64,000 nt of DNA from Qipengyuania polymorpha (GTDB lineage: Bacteria > Pseudomonadota > Alphaproteobacteria > Sphingomonadales > Sphingomonadaceae). A program made the translations under genes and the position numbers. Positions 17,287-25,389 of this stretch are shown here, one piece after another; position 1 is the stretch's first letter, and each line of letters begins with the position of its first letter. The stretch spans positions 868,001 to 932,000 of the forward strand of contig NZ_JAIGNK010000001.1 of the NCBI RefSeq assembly GCF_019711435.1, given 5' to 3'. The notes below the pieces were generated by a model. It made no database searches. It was not told the DNA's origin and worked only from the letters and a program-made list of their open reading frames with translations.

Positions 17287-18069
17287 ATGGCGACTTTCAC
17301 GCTCCCCAAGAACTCGAAAATCACCGGCAAGACCCGCGCCCACAAGGCCGACGGCGGCACCCGCGTGAAGAAGTTCAAGATTTACCGCTACGACCCCGAC
17401 ACCGGCGAAAACCCGCGTTACGACACGTTCGAGATCGATCTCGATGCCTGCGGCCCGATGGTTCTCGACGCCCTGTTCAAGATCAAGAACGAGATCGACC
17501 CGACGCTGACCTTCCGTCGTTCGTGCCGCGAAGGTATCTGCGGTTCCTGCTCGATGAACATGAACGGAAAGAACGGCCTCGCCTGCACCACCGCCATCGA
17601 CGACCTGAAGGGCGAGGTCCGCATAACCCCGCTGCCGCACATGGAAGTCATCAAGGACCTCGTCCCCGACTTCACCCACTTCTACGCGCAATACGCCAGC
17701 ATCCGCCCCTGGCTGCAGACCGTCTCCACTACGCCGAGCGGCAAGGAACGTCTCCAGTCGCCCGAACAGCGCGAGAAGCTGGACGGCCTCTACGAGTGCA
17801 TCCTGTGCGCCTGCTGCTCGACCTCGTGCCCGAGCTATTGGTGGAACAGCGACAAGTTCCTCGGCCCCGCGATCCTGCTTCAGGCCTATCGCTGGCTCGC
17901 CGACAGCCGCGACGAAATGACTGGCGAGCGGCTCGACCAGCTGGAAGACCCCTTCCGCCTCTATCGCTGCCACACGATCATGAACTGCGCGAATGTCTGC
18001 CCCAAGGGTCTCAGCCCCGCCAAGGCCATCGCCGAAACCAAGAAGATGATGGCCGAACGCGCGATCTGA
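17287..18069 (+). CDS. sdhB: Succinate dehydrogenase iron-sulfur subunit
   Basis: The 260-residue Fe-S subunit of respiratory complex II, passing electrons from the flavoprotein SdhA to quinone. The [2Fe-2S] ligands are Cys80, Cys85, Cys88 and Cys100. The [4Fe-4S] and [3Fe-4S] ligands lie in [11 protein letters not shown] (171-181) and at Cys228, Cys234 and Cys238. All are present. The ATG at 17287 gives the standard length; an earlier in-frame start at 17227 adds 20 unrelated residues. sdhC, sdhD and sdhA are not next to it: upstream is the divergent phosphatase, and downstream a REP-like repeat and a thioesterase. A possible -35/-10 pair (TTGCAC, 16 bases, TAGAGA) lies just upstream. Confidence 0.97.
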   Translation: MATFTLPKNSKITGKTRAHKADGGTRVKKFKIYRYDPDTGENPRYDTFEIDLDACGPMVLDALFKIKNEIDPTLTFRRSCREGICGSCSMNMNGKNGLACTTAIDDLKGEVRITPLPHMEVIKDLVPDFTHFYAQYASIRPWLQTVSTTPSGKERLQSPEQREKLDGLYECILCACCSTSCPSYWWNSDKFLGPAILLQAYRWLADSRDEMTGERLDQLEDPFRLYRCHTIMNCANVCPKGLSPAKAIAETKKMMAERAI

Positions 18070-18102
18070 TTGGGGTGCTAGCTCCTGAATCCTACGCCAT
18101 GT

Positions 18103-18182
18103 CCGTTCGTATCGAGCGGAGCGCGCAGCGCGTAGTCGAGATACCTGCGAATATGTGTCTCGACTTCGCTCGACACGAACGG
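18103..18182. repeat. REP-like nested palindrome, copy 1
   Basis: An 80-base imperfect palindrome between sdhB and the thioesterase gene. The outer arms are CCGTTCGT-type and ACGAACGG, the inner arms GTCGAGA and TCTCGAC. The right arm (18155-18182) is identical over 28 bases to 63389-63416 elsewhere in the window, so this is a dispersed element and not a local terminator. Confidence 0.85.
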
Positions 18183-18196
18183 ATGGACGGCATTTG

Positions 18197-18658
18197 ATGG
18201 CTCTCTCCGACGACGTTTTCGAGCATGGCCCCGACCCGGAGAACCCGGGCTGGCGGCACTGGAACCTGAAGGACGAGACGCTGTTCAACGGCGCGGTGAT
18301 GGGCAAGCTCATCACCCGCGTGGACCCTGACGGGCAGCACGCCCGCCTGCGCATGTTTCCCGAGCGCCGCCACGAAAACCTGCAGGGCATCATCCACGGC
18401 GCAGTGACGCTGTCGCTCATCGACATCTCGCTGTTCACGACGATGCATACGCTCGGCAGCGGCAATGCCGGGCCGTCGGTGACGCTCGAACTTTCGACGC
18501 AGTTTACCGGTGGAGGCCAGCCCGACCGTCCGCTCGATGCAGTGACCGAAATCGTCAAAGAAACCGGCGGCCTCGTCTTCGTGCGCGGGACGGTCGAGCA
18601 GGGAGATCACGTGGTCGCCTCCTTCTCCGGCATCGTGAAGAAAATGCGCCGCAAATGA
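18197..18658 (+). CDS. PaaI-type hotdog thioesterase
   Basis: A 153-residue hotdog-fold acyl-CoA thioesterase of the PaaI/YbgC-like group. The family segment ENLQGIIHGAVTLSLIDISL contains the catalytic region, and the long central helix follows it. The core ends with a strand pair, VFVRGTVEQGDHVVASFSGIVKK. The substrate is unknown; PaaI members act on aromatic or medium-chain acyl-CoAs. The ATG at 18197 was chosen because earlier codons would be translated from the REP-like repeat. Its TGA overlaps the zapE ATG (ATGA), so the two are coupled. Confidence 0.85.
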   Translation: MALSDDVFEHGPDPENPGWRHWNLKDETLFNGAVMGKLITRVDPDGQHARLRMFPERRHENLQGIIHGAVTLSLIDISLFTTMHTLGSGNAGPSVTLELSTQFTGGGQPDRPLDAVTEIVKETGGLVFVRGTVEQGDHVVASFSGIVKKMRRK

Positions 18659-19767
18659 CCGGCATGCTCGCGCGGTACGAGAAGCTCGTCGCGGCAGGCG
18701 AGCTCAGGAGCGATGCCGACCAGCGCCGCGCGGCCGAACGGCTCGACCGGTTGCAGAAAGACCTCGAAAGCGAAAGTTCAGGCGGCCTGCTGAGCCAGCT
18801 TTTTAGGCCCAAGAAAACCCGTCCGCAGGGTGTTTATATGTGGGGCGGCGTCGGGCGCGGGAAGTCCATGCTGATGGACCTCTTCGTTGAAACGCTGGGC
18901 ATTGCGGAAAAGCGCCGCGTTCACTTCCACGAATTCATGCTCGAGGTCGACCGCCTCATCCGCGACGAGCGCAAGAAAGAAGCCGGCGACCCGATTGCGC
19001 CCGTCGCCGCCCGGCTCGCCAAGGACATCCGCTGCCTCGCTTTCGACGAAATGGTCGTCAACAATACCGCCGATGCCGCCATCATGGCGCGCCTGTTCAC
19101 CGCGCTGATATGCGAAGAGAATGTGGTGGCCGTCACCACCAGCAACCGCCCTCCGGTGGACCTCTACAAGGACGGGCTGAACCGCTCGCTCTTCCTGCCC
19201 TTCATCGACCTCGTGCAGGCCGAACTCGACGTTCTGCCGCTCAATGGTCCGACCGACTACCGGCTCGACCGCCTCGGCGATATAGACACCTGGCATACGC
19301 CGCTGGGTGACGAAGCTACCGCGCAGGTGCGCGAGGCCTTCTTCCGCCTGACGGACTACACGCCCGAAGATGCCGAACACGTCCCAAGCGGCGAACTGGA
19401 CCTTGGTGGCGGACGCACCTTGCATGTCCCCAAAAGCCTCAAGGGCGTCGGCGTGTTCAGCTTCAAGCGGCTATGCGGAGAAAATCGCGGCGCAGCAGAT
19501 TATCTTGCCATCGCGCATGCCTATCACTCGGTCATCGTGGTCGGCATCCCGCGCCTTTCGCCTGAAAACCGTAACGAGGCGATCCGCTTCACCAAGCTCA
19601 TCGACGCGCTTTACGAAAACAGCGTGAAGCTGTTCGCCACTGCCGCTGCCGAGCCGGAAAGCCTCTACACTGCGGGCGACGGTGCCTTCGAGTTCGAGCG
19701 CACGGTCAGCCGCCTCAAGGAAATGCAGAGCGCCGACTACATGGCGCGCGGCCACGGCCTCGCCTGA
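18655..19767 (+). CDS. zapE: Cell division protein ZapE (AFG1-like ATPase)
   Basis: A 370-residue P-loop ATPase of the AFG1/ZapE family that binds the FtsZ ring and is linked to division under stress. Walker A is GGVGRGKS at 64-71, Walker B is CLAFDEMVV, and TTSNRPP is the sensor region. The C-terminal part carries RLCGENRGAADYLAIAHAYHS, typical of the family. No transit or signal sequence is present, so it is cytoplasmic. It overlaps the thioesterase gene by 4 bases and ends 4 bases before the convergent XrtA-associated ATPase gene. Confidence 0.95.
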   Translation: MTGMLARYEKLVAAGELRSDADQRRAAERLDRLQKDLESESSGGLLSQLFRPKKTRPQGVYMWGGVGRGKSMLMDLFVETLGIAEKRRVHFHEFMLEVDRLIRDERKKEAGDPIAPVAARLAKDIRCLAFDEMVVNNTADAAIMARLFTALICEENVVAVTTSNRPPVDLYKDGLNRSLFLPFIDLVQAELDVLPLNGPTDYRLDRLGDIDTWHTPLGDEATAQVREAFFRLTDYTPEDAEHVPSGELDLGGGRTLHVPKSLKGVGVFSFKRLCGENRGAADYLAIAHAYHSVIVVGIPRLSPENRNEAIRFTKLIDALYENSVKLFATAAAEPESLYTAGDGAFEFERTVSRLKEMQSADYMARGHGLA

Positions 19768-19771
19768 CCGG

Positions 19772-20935
19772 TCACGCTGCGTTGCGGGTGGCGCTGCTTT
19801 CGAAATAGTCGATCATCATCGTCAGCACGTGGCGGAGCGAGCGCTCCTGCTCTTCGAGCCGCATTTCGATGGCCGCGAGACGCTCCTCGACATCGCCTGA
19901 AGGCTCGGAAGAAGCACTTTGCGCCAGGTTCGCCATCTCCTTACGCAGCGAAGAAATCGCCTTGTCACGTTGGGCGAAGGCCTTTTCGATAGCCTCGATT
20001 TGCGCATCCAGCAGTGCCGCTTCGTCCGCAGGCTCCGATGCCACCGGCTCCTCGACAGGAGGCGTGACCGGGAGCGGTTGCGGCGCATGCTTCTTCACCG
20101 GCGCTGCGGGCGCGGTTTCGACGGCCCGCCCGTTCATCTCGTCGATAACCGCGCGCACCAGGTCCTCGCCGATAATCTCGCGCTCTTCCATCGCGCCCTT
20201 CATGAGCACGCGCGACATGATGCGGTTGACGAGGCGGGGAATGCCGCGGCTCTCGCGGTGAATGAGGCTCCAGACGTCGCCCTCGAAACCCGGGCACAGC
20301 TTGTACCCCACATGCTCGAGCCGGTGCATGACATAGGGCTCGATCTCGTTCGGCTGCATCGCCTCGAGGTGATGCGAAGCAATCACACGCTGTCGCAACT
20401 GTTCGAGCTGGTCCCATTCGGAAAGTAATTGCCGGAACTCAGGCTGGCCGAGCAGCAGCATCTGCAGCAGCGGCTTCGCACCCAAGTGGAAATTCGATAA
20501 CATGCGCAGTTCTTCGAGCGCGCCCACGGTGAGGTTCTGCGCCTCGTCGATGATGAGCAGCACCTTGCGCCCAGCCCGCGCTTCGTCCTGCAGGAACAGT
20601 TCGATGGCCGAAAGTGCGCCTGCCTTGTCGCCAGCATCGACCTCCAGCCCGAAGCTGTGCGCGGCCATGCCAATCATCTCGTCGCTGCCGAGCGCGCTGG
20701 TGACAACTTCGCCCACCGTCACGCTGTTCCAGTCGAGCCGGTTGCGCAGGTGCCCCACCAGCGTCGACTTGCCCGCACCCACCTCGCCGGTGATGACAAT
20801 GAAGCCCTCGCCCTGGTTTAGGCCATATCCAAGGTAGCTCAGCGCCTTCTTGTGCGTGACGCTCTCGAAATAGAACGAGGGGTCGGGCGTGAGCTGGAAG
20901 GGCCGCTCGCTAAATCCGTAAAAGTCCTCGTACAT
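19772..20935 (-). CDS. Exosortase-A (PEP-CTERM) associated ATPase
   Basis: A 387-residue ExeA/GspA-like AAA ATPase of the subfamily found in PEP-CTERM/exosortase exopolysaccharide loci. The N-terminus (MYEDFYGFSERPFQLTPDPS) and HKKALSYLGYGLNQGEGF are diagnostic. Walker A is GEVGAGKST (50-58) and Walker B VLLIIDEAQNL. After about residue 270 there is a Pro/Ala/Glu-rich linker and a coiled-coil-like tail (AQIEAIEKAFAQRDK, then a Glu/Arg-rich helix) longer than in the core family. It heads away from the decarboxylase gene on the same strand. In related loci it works with the polysaccharide export machinery; the exosortase gene itself is not in this window. Confidence 0.85.
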   Translation of the reverse strand: MYEDFYGFSERPFQLTPDPSFYFESVTHKKALSYLGYGLNQGEGFIVITGEVGAGKSTLVGHLRNRLDWNSVTVGEVVTSALGSDEMIGMAAHSFGLEVDAGDKAGALSAIELFLQDEARAGRKVLLIIDEAQNLTVGALEELRMLSNFHLGAKPLLQMLLLGQPEFRQLLSEWDQLEQLRQRVIASHHLEAMQPNEIEPYVMHRLEHVGYKLCPGFEGDVWSLIHRESRGIPRLVNRIMSRVLMKGAMEEREIIGEDLVRAVIDEMNGRAVETAPAAPVKKHAPQPLPVTPPVEEPVASEPADEAALLDAQIEAIEKAFAQRDKAISSLRKEMANLAQSASSEPSGDVEERLAAIEMRLEEQERSLRHVLTMMIDYFESSATRNAA

Positions 20936-21009
20936 CGAATGCCTTCAAATCTGCCTTATGTGCGCGCGACCTTTACCTGCTAAATATGGTTAAATGGTTG
21001 ATAGGTGCC

Positions 21010-22236
21010 TCAAACCAGCATTTCTTCCGCCGGTCCCTGCCCGAGGAATGCGCTGGGCGAGGCGCTGGCGCCGTAGGCCCCGGCGCAGAAAACCGCGACG
21101 ATATCGCCCACTTCTGCGCGCGGGAGGTTGGCCTTGTCGGCAAGCCGGTCGAGCGGCGTGCAGAGGCATCCGACGACACTGGCGACTTCGGCAGGCTCGG
21201 CACCGAAATGCGACGCGATGGCGAGCGGGTAATTGCGGCGCACGACCGTGCCGAAATTGCCCGAGGCGGCGAGTTGGTGGTGGAGTCCGCCATCGGTAAC
21301 GAGATAAGTCTCGCCGTGGCTTTCCTTCCGGTCGATGATGCGGGTGAGGTAGACGCCCGCCTCGCCGACGATGTAGCGGCCGAGTTCGATGAAGAGTTCG
21401 GCATCTGCCAGAGTGTCAGGAAGCGTCTCGAGCTTGTCGCCCAGTGCCGCTCCCATCTTCTCGATGTCGAGCGGCGTATCGCCGCTGAAATAGGGAATGC
21501 CGAAGCCGCCGCCCATGTTGAGCTTGGGTAGGCTCATGCCCGCCTCGCTCACCATGCGATGCGCAAGGTCGAGCGTGTTGGCCTGCGTTTCGATGAGCGC
21601 ATCGGCATCGAGCGCCTGACTGCCGGTGAAGATGTGCAGGCCGCGCCATTCGCAGCCCGCATCGACAATCTCGCGCATCAGCGCAGGCACGCGCTCTGCA
21701 TCCACCCCGAACGGCTTGGCCCCGCCGCCCATCTTCATGCCTGAGCCCTTGAGTTCAAAATCGGGATTCACGCGTATGGCGAGCCTCGGCGCCTTGCCGA
21801 GCCGTTCCGCAATCGCCAGCGCCCGCTGCGCTTCGTTTTCGCTTTCGAGATTGAGCGTCACGCCAGCAGCAATGGCCGCTTCGAGTTCCTCGTCGCGCTT
21901 GCCCGGCCCGGCGAAGCTTACCCGGTCACCGCCGACGCTGGCAGCCTGCACCATTTCGAGTTCGCCACCCGACGCGATGTCCAGCCCGTCGACGAGGCCG
22001 GCGACATGCTCAAGCAAGGGCGCAAAGCTGTTCGCCTTGATGGCATAGTTGATTTTCAGCCGCGCGGGCATGGCGGCGCGCAGGGAGGCCACGCGCTCTG
22101 CAATCATTTGCTTCGAATAGACGAACAGCGGTGTGCGGCCTGCTTCCTCGACCAGCGAACTCGCTTTCCGGCCCGAGATGGCAAGTTCGCCATCCAGCGC
22201 TTCGAAACCGGCGGGAATGGGGCCAAGCGGCTTCAT
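21010..22236 (-). CDS. PLP-dependent decarboxylase, exosortase-A associated
   Basis: A 408-residue fold-III PLP enzyme of the diaminopimelate/ornithine decarboxylase superfamily, in the subfamily found next to exosortase A. The PLP lysine is Lys67 in YAIKAN. The glycine-rich phosphate-binding segment is MGGGFGIPY, and the second-subunit motif is GCLCTPLD. The C-terminal GAYGASASPSAFLG matches the DAP decarboxylase ending. The substrate is not diaminopimelate by context: the ATG overlaps the ligase stop (ATGA) and an acyl carrier protein lies beyond it. The three proteins probably make or attach an unusual aminoacyl group for exopolysaccharide or protein sorting; this is inference. Confidence 0.87.
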   Translation of the reverse strand: MKPLGPIPAGFEALDGELAISGRKASSLVEEAGRTPLFVYSKQMIAERVASLRAAMPARLKINYAIKANSFAPLLEHVAGLVDGLDIASGGELEMVQAASVGGDRVSFAGPGKRDEELEAAIAAGVTLNLESENEAQRALAIAERLGKAPRLAIRVNPDFELKGSGMKMGGGAKPFGVDAERVPALMREIVDAGCEWRGLHIFTGSQALDADALIETQANTLDLAHRMVSEAGMSLPKLNMGGGFGIPYFSGDTPLDIEKMGAALGDKLETLPDTLADAELFIELGRYIVGEAGVYLTRIIDRKESHGETYLVTDGGLHHQLAASGNFGTVVRRNYPLAIASHFGAEPAEVASVVGCLCTPLDRLADKANLPRAEVGDIVAVFCAGAYGASASPSAFLGQGPAEEMLV

Positions 22237-23753
22237 GCCCCAATCTCCTTCGCCAGCGCCGTGCGGTCGATTTTCCCGTTCGGGTTGAGCGGCATTGCGT
22301 CCTTCCAGTGTATGACATGGGGCTGCATGAAATTGGGCAGTTCGCGGGCGAGCGACTTCTTCAGTTCCTCGCTCTCCTCGCCGCGGACGACGAGATGGAT
22401 GGCATGACCGAGCTTCTCGTCGGCCACACCCAAGGCGACCGCTTCCGCCACAAGCCCCGTCGCCAGCGCTGCGCTCTCGATTTCCTGCGGGCTGATGCGG
22501 TTGCCCGAACTCTTGATCATCGCATCGCGCCTTCCGACGAAATAGAGCAAACCGTCCGCATCGCGTTTTACACGGTCGCCCGACCAGACCGCCGTGCCGC
22601 CATATTTCGACGCTGCGGGTGCAGGCCGGAAGCGTTCGGCAGTGCGTCTAGCGTCCTGCCAATAGCCCTGCGCCACCAGCGGCCCGCAGTGGACCAGTTC
22701 GCCTTCCTCACCGGCACCACACGGCTCGCCATTCTCGTCCACCACGAGGATTTCGACGAAAGGAATGGCTTTCCCCATGGAAGTCGGATGGTCTGCAACC
22801 AGCGCAGGGTCGAGAAAAGTGGAGCGGAAAGCTTCGGTGAGGCCGTACATGGGAAAAATATGCGTTTCCGGAAAGATAGCGCGTAAATCGGAGATAATTT
22901 CTACGGTCAGCGCTCCGCCACTGTTGGTCACACGTCGCAGCGACGTCACCGCCTCTTCAGGCCATTCGATCTCGGTCAGTTGCACCCATAGCGGCGGGAC
23001 CGCCGCAAGCGTCGTCACACCGTGTTTTGCGCAGGCCTTCGCGACATCGCGCGGGAATAAATAGTCCAGCGGGACGACGGAGCCGCCAGCATACCAGGTC
23101 GAGAGCAACTGATTCTGCCCGTAATCGAAACTCAACGGAAGAACCGCGAGCGTCACGTCATCCGCAGCGATGCCGAGATAATGCGCGACCGACACGGCTC
23201 CCAGCCACATGTTGGCATGGCTCAACATCACGCCCTTCGGCTTGCCGGTCGAACCGCTGGTATAAAGGATGGCCGCGAGTTCTTCAGGGTCACGCTCCGA
23301 TGGCGCAAGCATGACGCCAGCGCGCTCTGCCTCCTGCCACGCAGCAGCTTCGTCCAATGCCGCGCATCCAGCGGGAATATCGATATCTTCCAGTGATTTG
23401 AGTCGCGATGCTGTCGCGATGAGTAAAGTTGCGTCGCTGTCCGACAGGATATGCGCCGCCTGCGCGCGCTTGAGCAGCGGATTGATGGGGACATGCACCA
23501 TCCCCGCCCTCGCCGCCGCCAGTGGCAGGAGGCAGGTTAACTCGCCCTTGGCTGCCCAACTGGCGACCCTCGCTCCGGTTTCGAGCTGGCCCTCCAGCCA
23601 TCCGGCGAGCAGTGAGACCCTCTCCGACAGCTCGCCATGCGTCAGCACGCGGTCCCTCAGTACGACCGCGGGCGCATCGCGTTCGCCTCGCTCGGCCAGA
23701 TGGTCGAGCGGCAAGGGATTGTCGTCGAGCGCGGTTTGCTTGGCGAATGTCAT
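22233..23753 (-). CDS. Acyl-CoA ligase, exosortase-A associated
   Basis: A 506-residue AMP-forming adenylate ligase (ANL superfamily). The P-loop-like AMP motif is AAILYTSGSTGKPKG, and later come YGLTEAFRSTF and the hinge region GRRDAMIKSSGNRIS, with the adenylation lysine in NPNGKIDR. In exosortase loci, related ligases load a carboxylic acid onto a carrier protein. The nearest carrier protein is the divergent gene at 23890. It overlaps the decarboxylase gene by 4 bases, so the decarboxylase follows it in one unit. Length fits the family; no motif is missing. Confidence 0.87.
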   Translation of the reverse strand: MTFAKQTALDDNPLPLDHLAERGERDAPAVVLRDRVLTHGELSERVSLLAGWLEGQLETGARVASWAAKGELTCLLPLAAARAGMVHVPINPLLKRAQAAHILSDSDATLLIATASRLKSLEDIDIPAGCAALDEAAAWQEAERAGVMLAPSERDPEELAAILYTSGSTGKPKGVMLSHANMWLGAVSVAHYLGIAADDVTLAVLPLSFDYGQNQLLSTWYAGGSVVPLDYLFPRDVAKACAKHGVTTLAAVPPLWVQLTEIEWPEEAVTSLRRVTNSGGALTVEIISDLRAIFPETHIFPMYGLTEAFRSTFLDPALVADHPTSMGKAIPFVEILVVDENGEPCGAGEEGELVHCGPLVAQGYWQDARRTAERFRPAPAASKYGGTAVWSGDRVKRDADGLLYFVGRRDAMIKSSGNRISPQEIESAALATGLVAEAVALGVADEKLGHAIHLVVRGEESEELKKSLARELPNFMQPHVIHWKDAMPLNPNGKIDRTALAKEIGA

Positions 23754-23889
23754 TGCGAAACGGCTATTCCTTTATCGCAGCCACTGCGCAAGTGCTTCGC
23801 TTGTGGACGTTAACCCTCGCCTTGCGCGCCATCCCCCACACGGCTAAGGGCAAGCGCCTCGCAAGAGACAGGGATTTGAACGCAAAAGC

Positions 23890-24192
23890 ATGACCGGCCA
23901 GACCGCCACTGCCGAACCAACCGGCCCGAGCCGCAGCGCAATCGACGAGCAGCTGCGCGCCATCCTCGTCGACGTCCTGTCGCTCGATGAAGAGCGCGTG
24001 GGTGAATTCGATGCCGATACCGGGCTTTTCGGTCACCTGCCCGAGCTCGATTCCATGGCCGTCGCGACGCTTTTCACCGAGATGGAAGACCGCCTCGGCA
24101 TCGTTATCGAGGATGAGGACGTCGATGGCGAAATGCTGGAAACCTACGGAGGACTGCTCGCTTTCACCGAAGCCAAGTGCATCGAGGCCTGA
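23890..24192 (+). CDS. Acyl carrier protein, exosortase-A associated
   Basis: A 100-residue acidic carrier protein. The phosphopantetheine attachment site is Ser55 in LDSMA, flanked by the helix pattern of ACPs (FTEMEDRLGI follows). The first 15 residues form a Thr/Pro-rich tail that common FabF-type ACPs lack. It is divergent from the ligase gene with 136 bases between, so a shared control region is likely. It stops 3 bases before the convergent RNA methyltransferase gene. It is not the fatty-acid-synthesis ACP: none of the fab genes is nearby, and the exosortase-type ligase and decarboxylase are. Confidence 0.86.
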   Translation: MTGQTATAEPTGPSRSAIDEQLRAILVDVLSLDEERVGEFDADTGLFGHLPELDSMAVATLFTEMEDRLGIVIEDEDVDGEMLETYGGLLAFTEAKCIEA

Positions 24193-24195
24193 GCT

Positions 24196-25389
24196 TTACC
24201 GCGTGAAATAGCTGGTCAGCTCGACATGGGTAGACCAGCGAAACTGGCCCACCGGGCGCAGTTTTTCCAGCTTGAACCCTGCATCCACCAGCACTTTCGC
24301 ATCACGCGCCCAGCTCGAGGGGTTGCAGCTGATGTAAGCGACGCGGCTCGCCGTGCCTTGCGCGATTTGTGCCACCTGCTCGCGCGCACCGGCCCGCGGC
24401 GGGTCAAGGACAATTGCGCCGAACTTGCCGGTTTCCTCGGCCGTCAGCGGATTGCGGAATAGGTCGCGGTGCAGCGCGTGGACCGGCAGGCCGCGGCTGT
24501 TCGCGGCGCTCTTGCAAGCGAGGTGCGCTTCCCTTGCCGCTTCGACCGCCAGTGCCTTGGCCGAATCTGCCAGCGAAAAGGCGAAGGTTCCCAGGCCGGC
24601 GAACAGGTCGGCGATGGTTGTCGCGCCTTCGAGGAAATCTCGGGCGTCTCCGACCAGCACAGCCTCGCCGTCGCTGGTGGGCTGGAGGAAGGAATTCTGC
24701 GGCAATCCGACGGGGATATTCCCAAGGGTAGTGGTGGCGGGCTCCGGCTCCCATACCGTCTCCGCGCCGTAGCCCTGATCGGTGGACAGGCGCGCCAGCG
24801 CGTGGTCCCGTGCGAAATCCAGCAGGGCCTCGGTTGCGGCCAATCCTTCCGCAACGAAACCCTTGAGCGAACAATCCACGCCCTGGTCGGCAAGCGTGAG
24901 TGACACATCCACCGGCCCCTTGCCCGCATACGCTGCAATCAGTTTGCGGAGCGGTTTGACGAGGGAGAACAGTTCCGGCGCGAGGATATGGCATTCGTGC
25001 ATGTCGACGATGCGGTTGCTCCGGCCTTCGCGGAAACCCAGCACCGCGCCCTTGCCCGCTTTCAATCCGTGGAGAGTTGCGCGCCTCCTGGTGCGCGGCG
25101 GCGAGAGATGCGTCGAAAGCAATTCGCCGACTTCGATCCCCTGGCTTTCGGCTGCGAAGGCCACACGCTCGGTGACAAACTGGCGCAGGGCATCCTCGTC
25201 CGCCTGCTGCAACTGGCAGCCACCGCAGGTGCCGAAATGGCGGCAGGGCGGTTCGATATGGTGTGGGCCGGGAGCGATCGTGCCATCCTCGCCCACAGTG
25301 TCGCCCGTCACCGCGCCTGTCACATGCCGTCCGCTTTCGGTGACGCCGTCACCCTTGGCGGCGATGCGGATAATGGTCTCGGCAGTCAC
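24196..25389 (-). CDS. 23S rRNA (uracil-C5) methyltransferase, RumA/RlmD-like
   Basis: A 397-residue SAM-dependent RNA methyltransferase of the RumA/TrmA family, which makes 5-methyluridine in rRNA. The N-terminal [4Fe-4S] ligands are Cys49, Cys55, Cys58 (CRHFGTCGGC) and Cys133. The SAM site is DLFAGLGTFAFSLA, and the catalytic cysteine is in YISCNPSSWARD. The C-terminus ends with HVELTSYF, typical of the family. The TRAM domain is shortened. The start is GTG, overlapping the stop of the NAD(P)HX repair gene as GTGA, so the two are coupled. Which uridine it modifies cannot be told from the sequence. Confidence 0.9.
   Translation of the reverse strand: MTAETIIRIAAKGDGVTESGRHVTGAVTGDTVGEDGTIAPGPHHIEPPCRHFGTCGGCQLQQADEDALRQFVTERVAFAAESQGIEVGELLSTHLSPPRTRRRATLHGLKAGKGAVLGFREGRSNRIVDMHECHILAPELFSLVKPLRKLIAAYAGKGPVDVSLTLADQGVDCSLKGFVAEGLAATEALLDFARDHALARLSTDQGYGAETVWEPEPATTTLGNIPVGLPQNSFLQPTSDGEAVLVGDARDFLEGATTIADLFAGLGTFAFSLADSAKALAVEAAREAHLACKSAANSRGLPVHALHRDLFRNPLTAEETGKFGAIVLDPPRAGAREQVAQIAQGTASRVAYISCNPSSWARDAKVLVDAGFKLEKLRPVGQFRWSTHVELTSYFTR

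Noticed and set aside
12000-24200. Presence of an exosortase or PEP-CTERM substrate
   Set aside because: No membrane protein with the exosortase Cys/Arg/His pattern and no protein with a VPEP-type C-terminal signal was seen.
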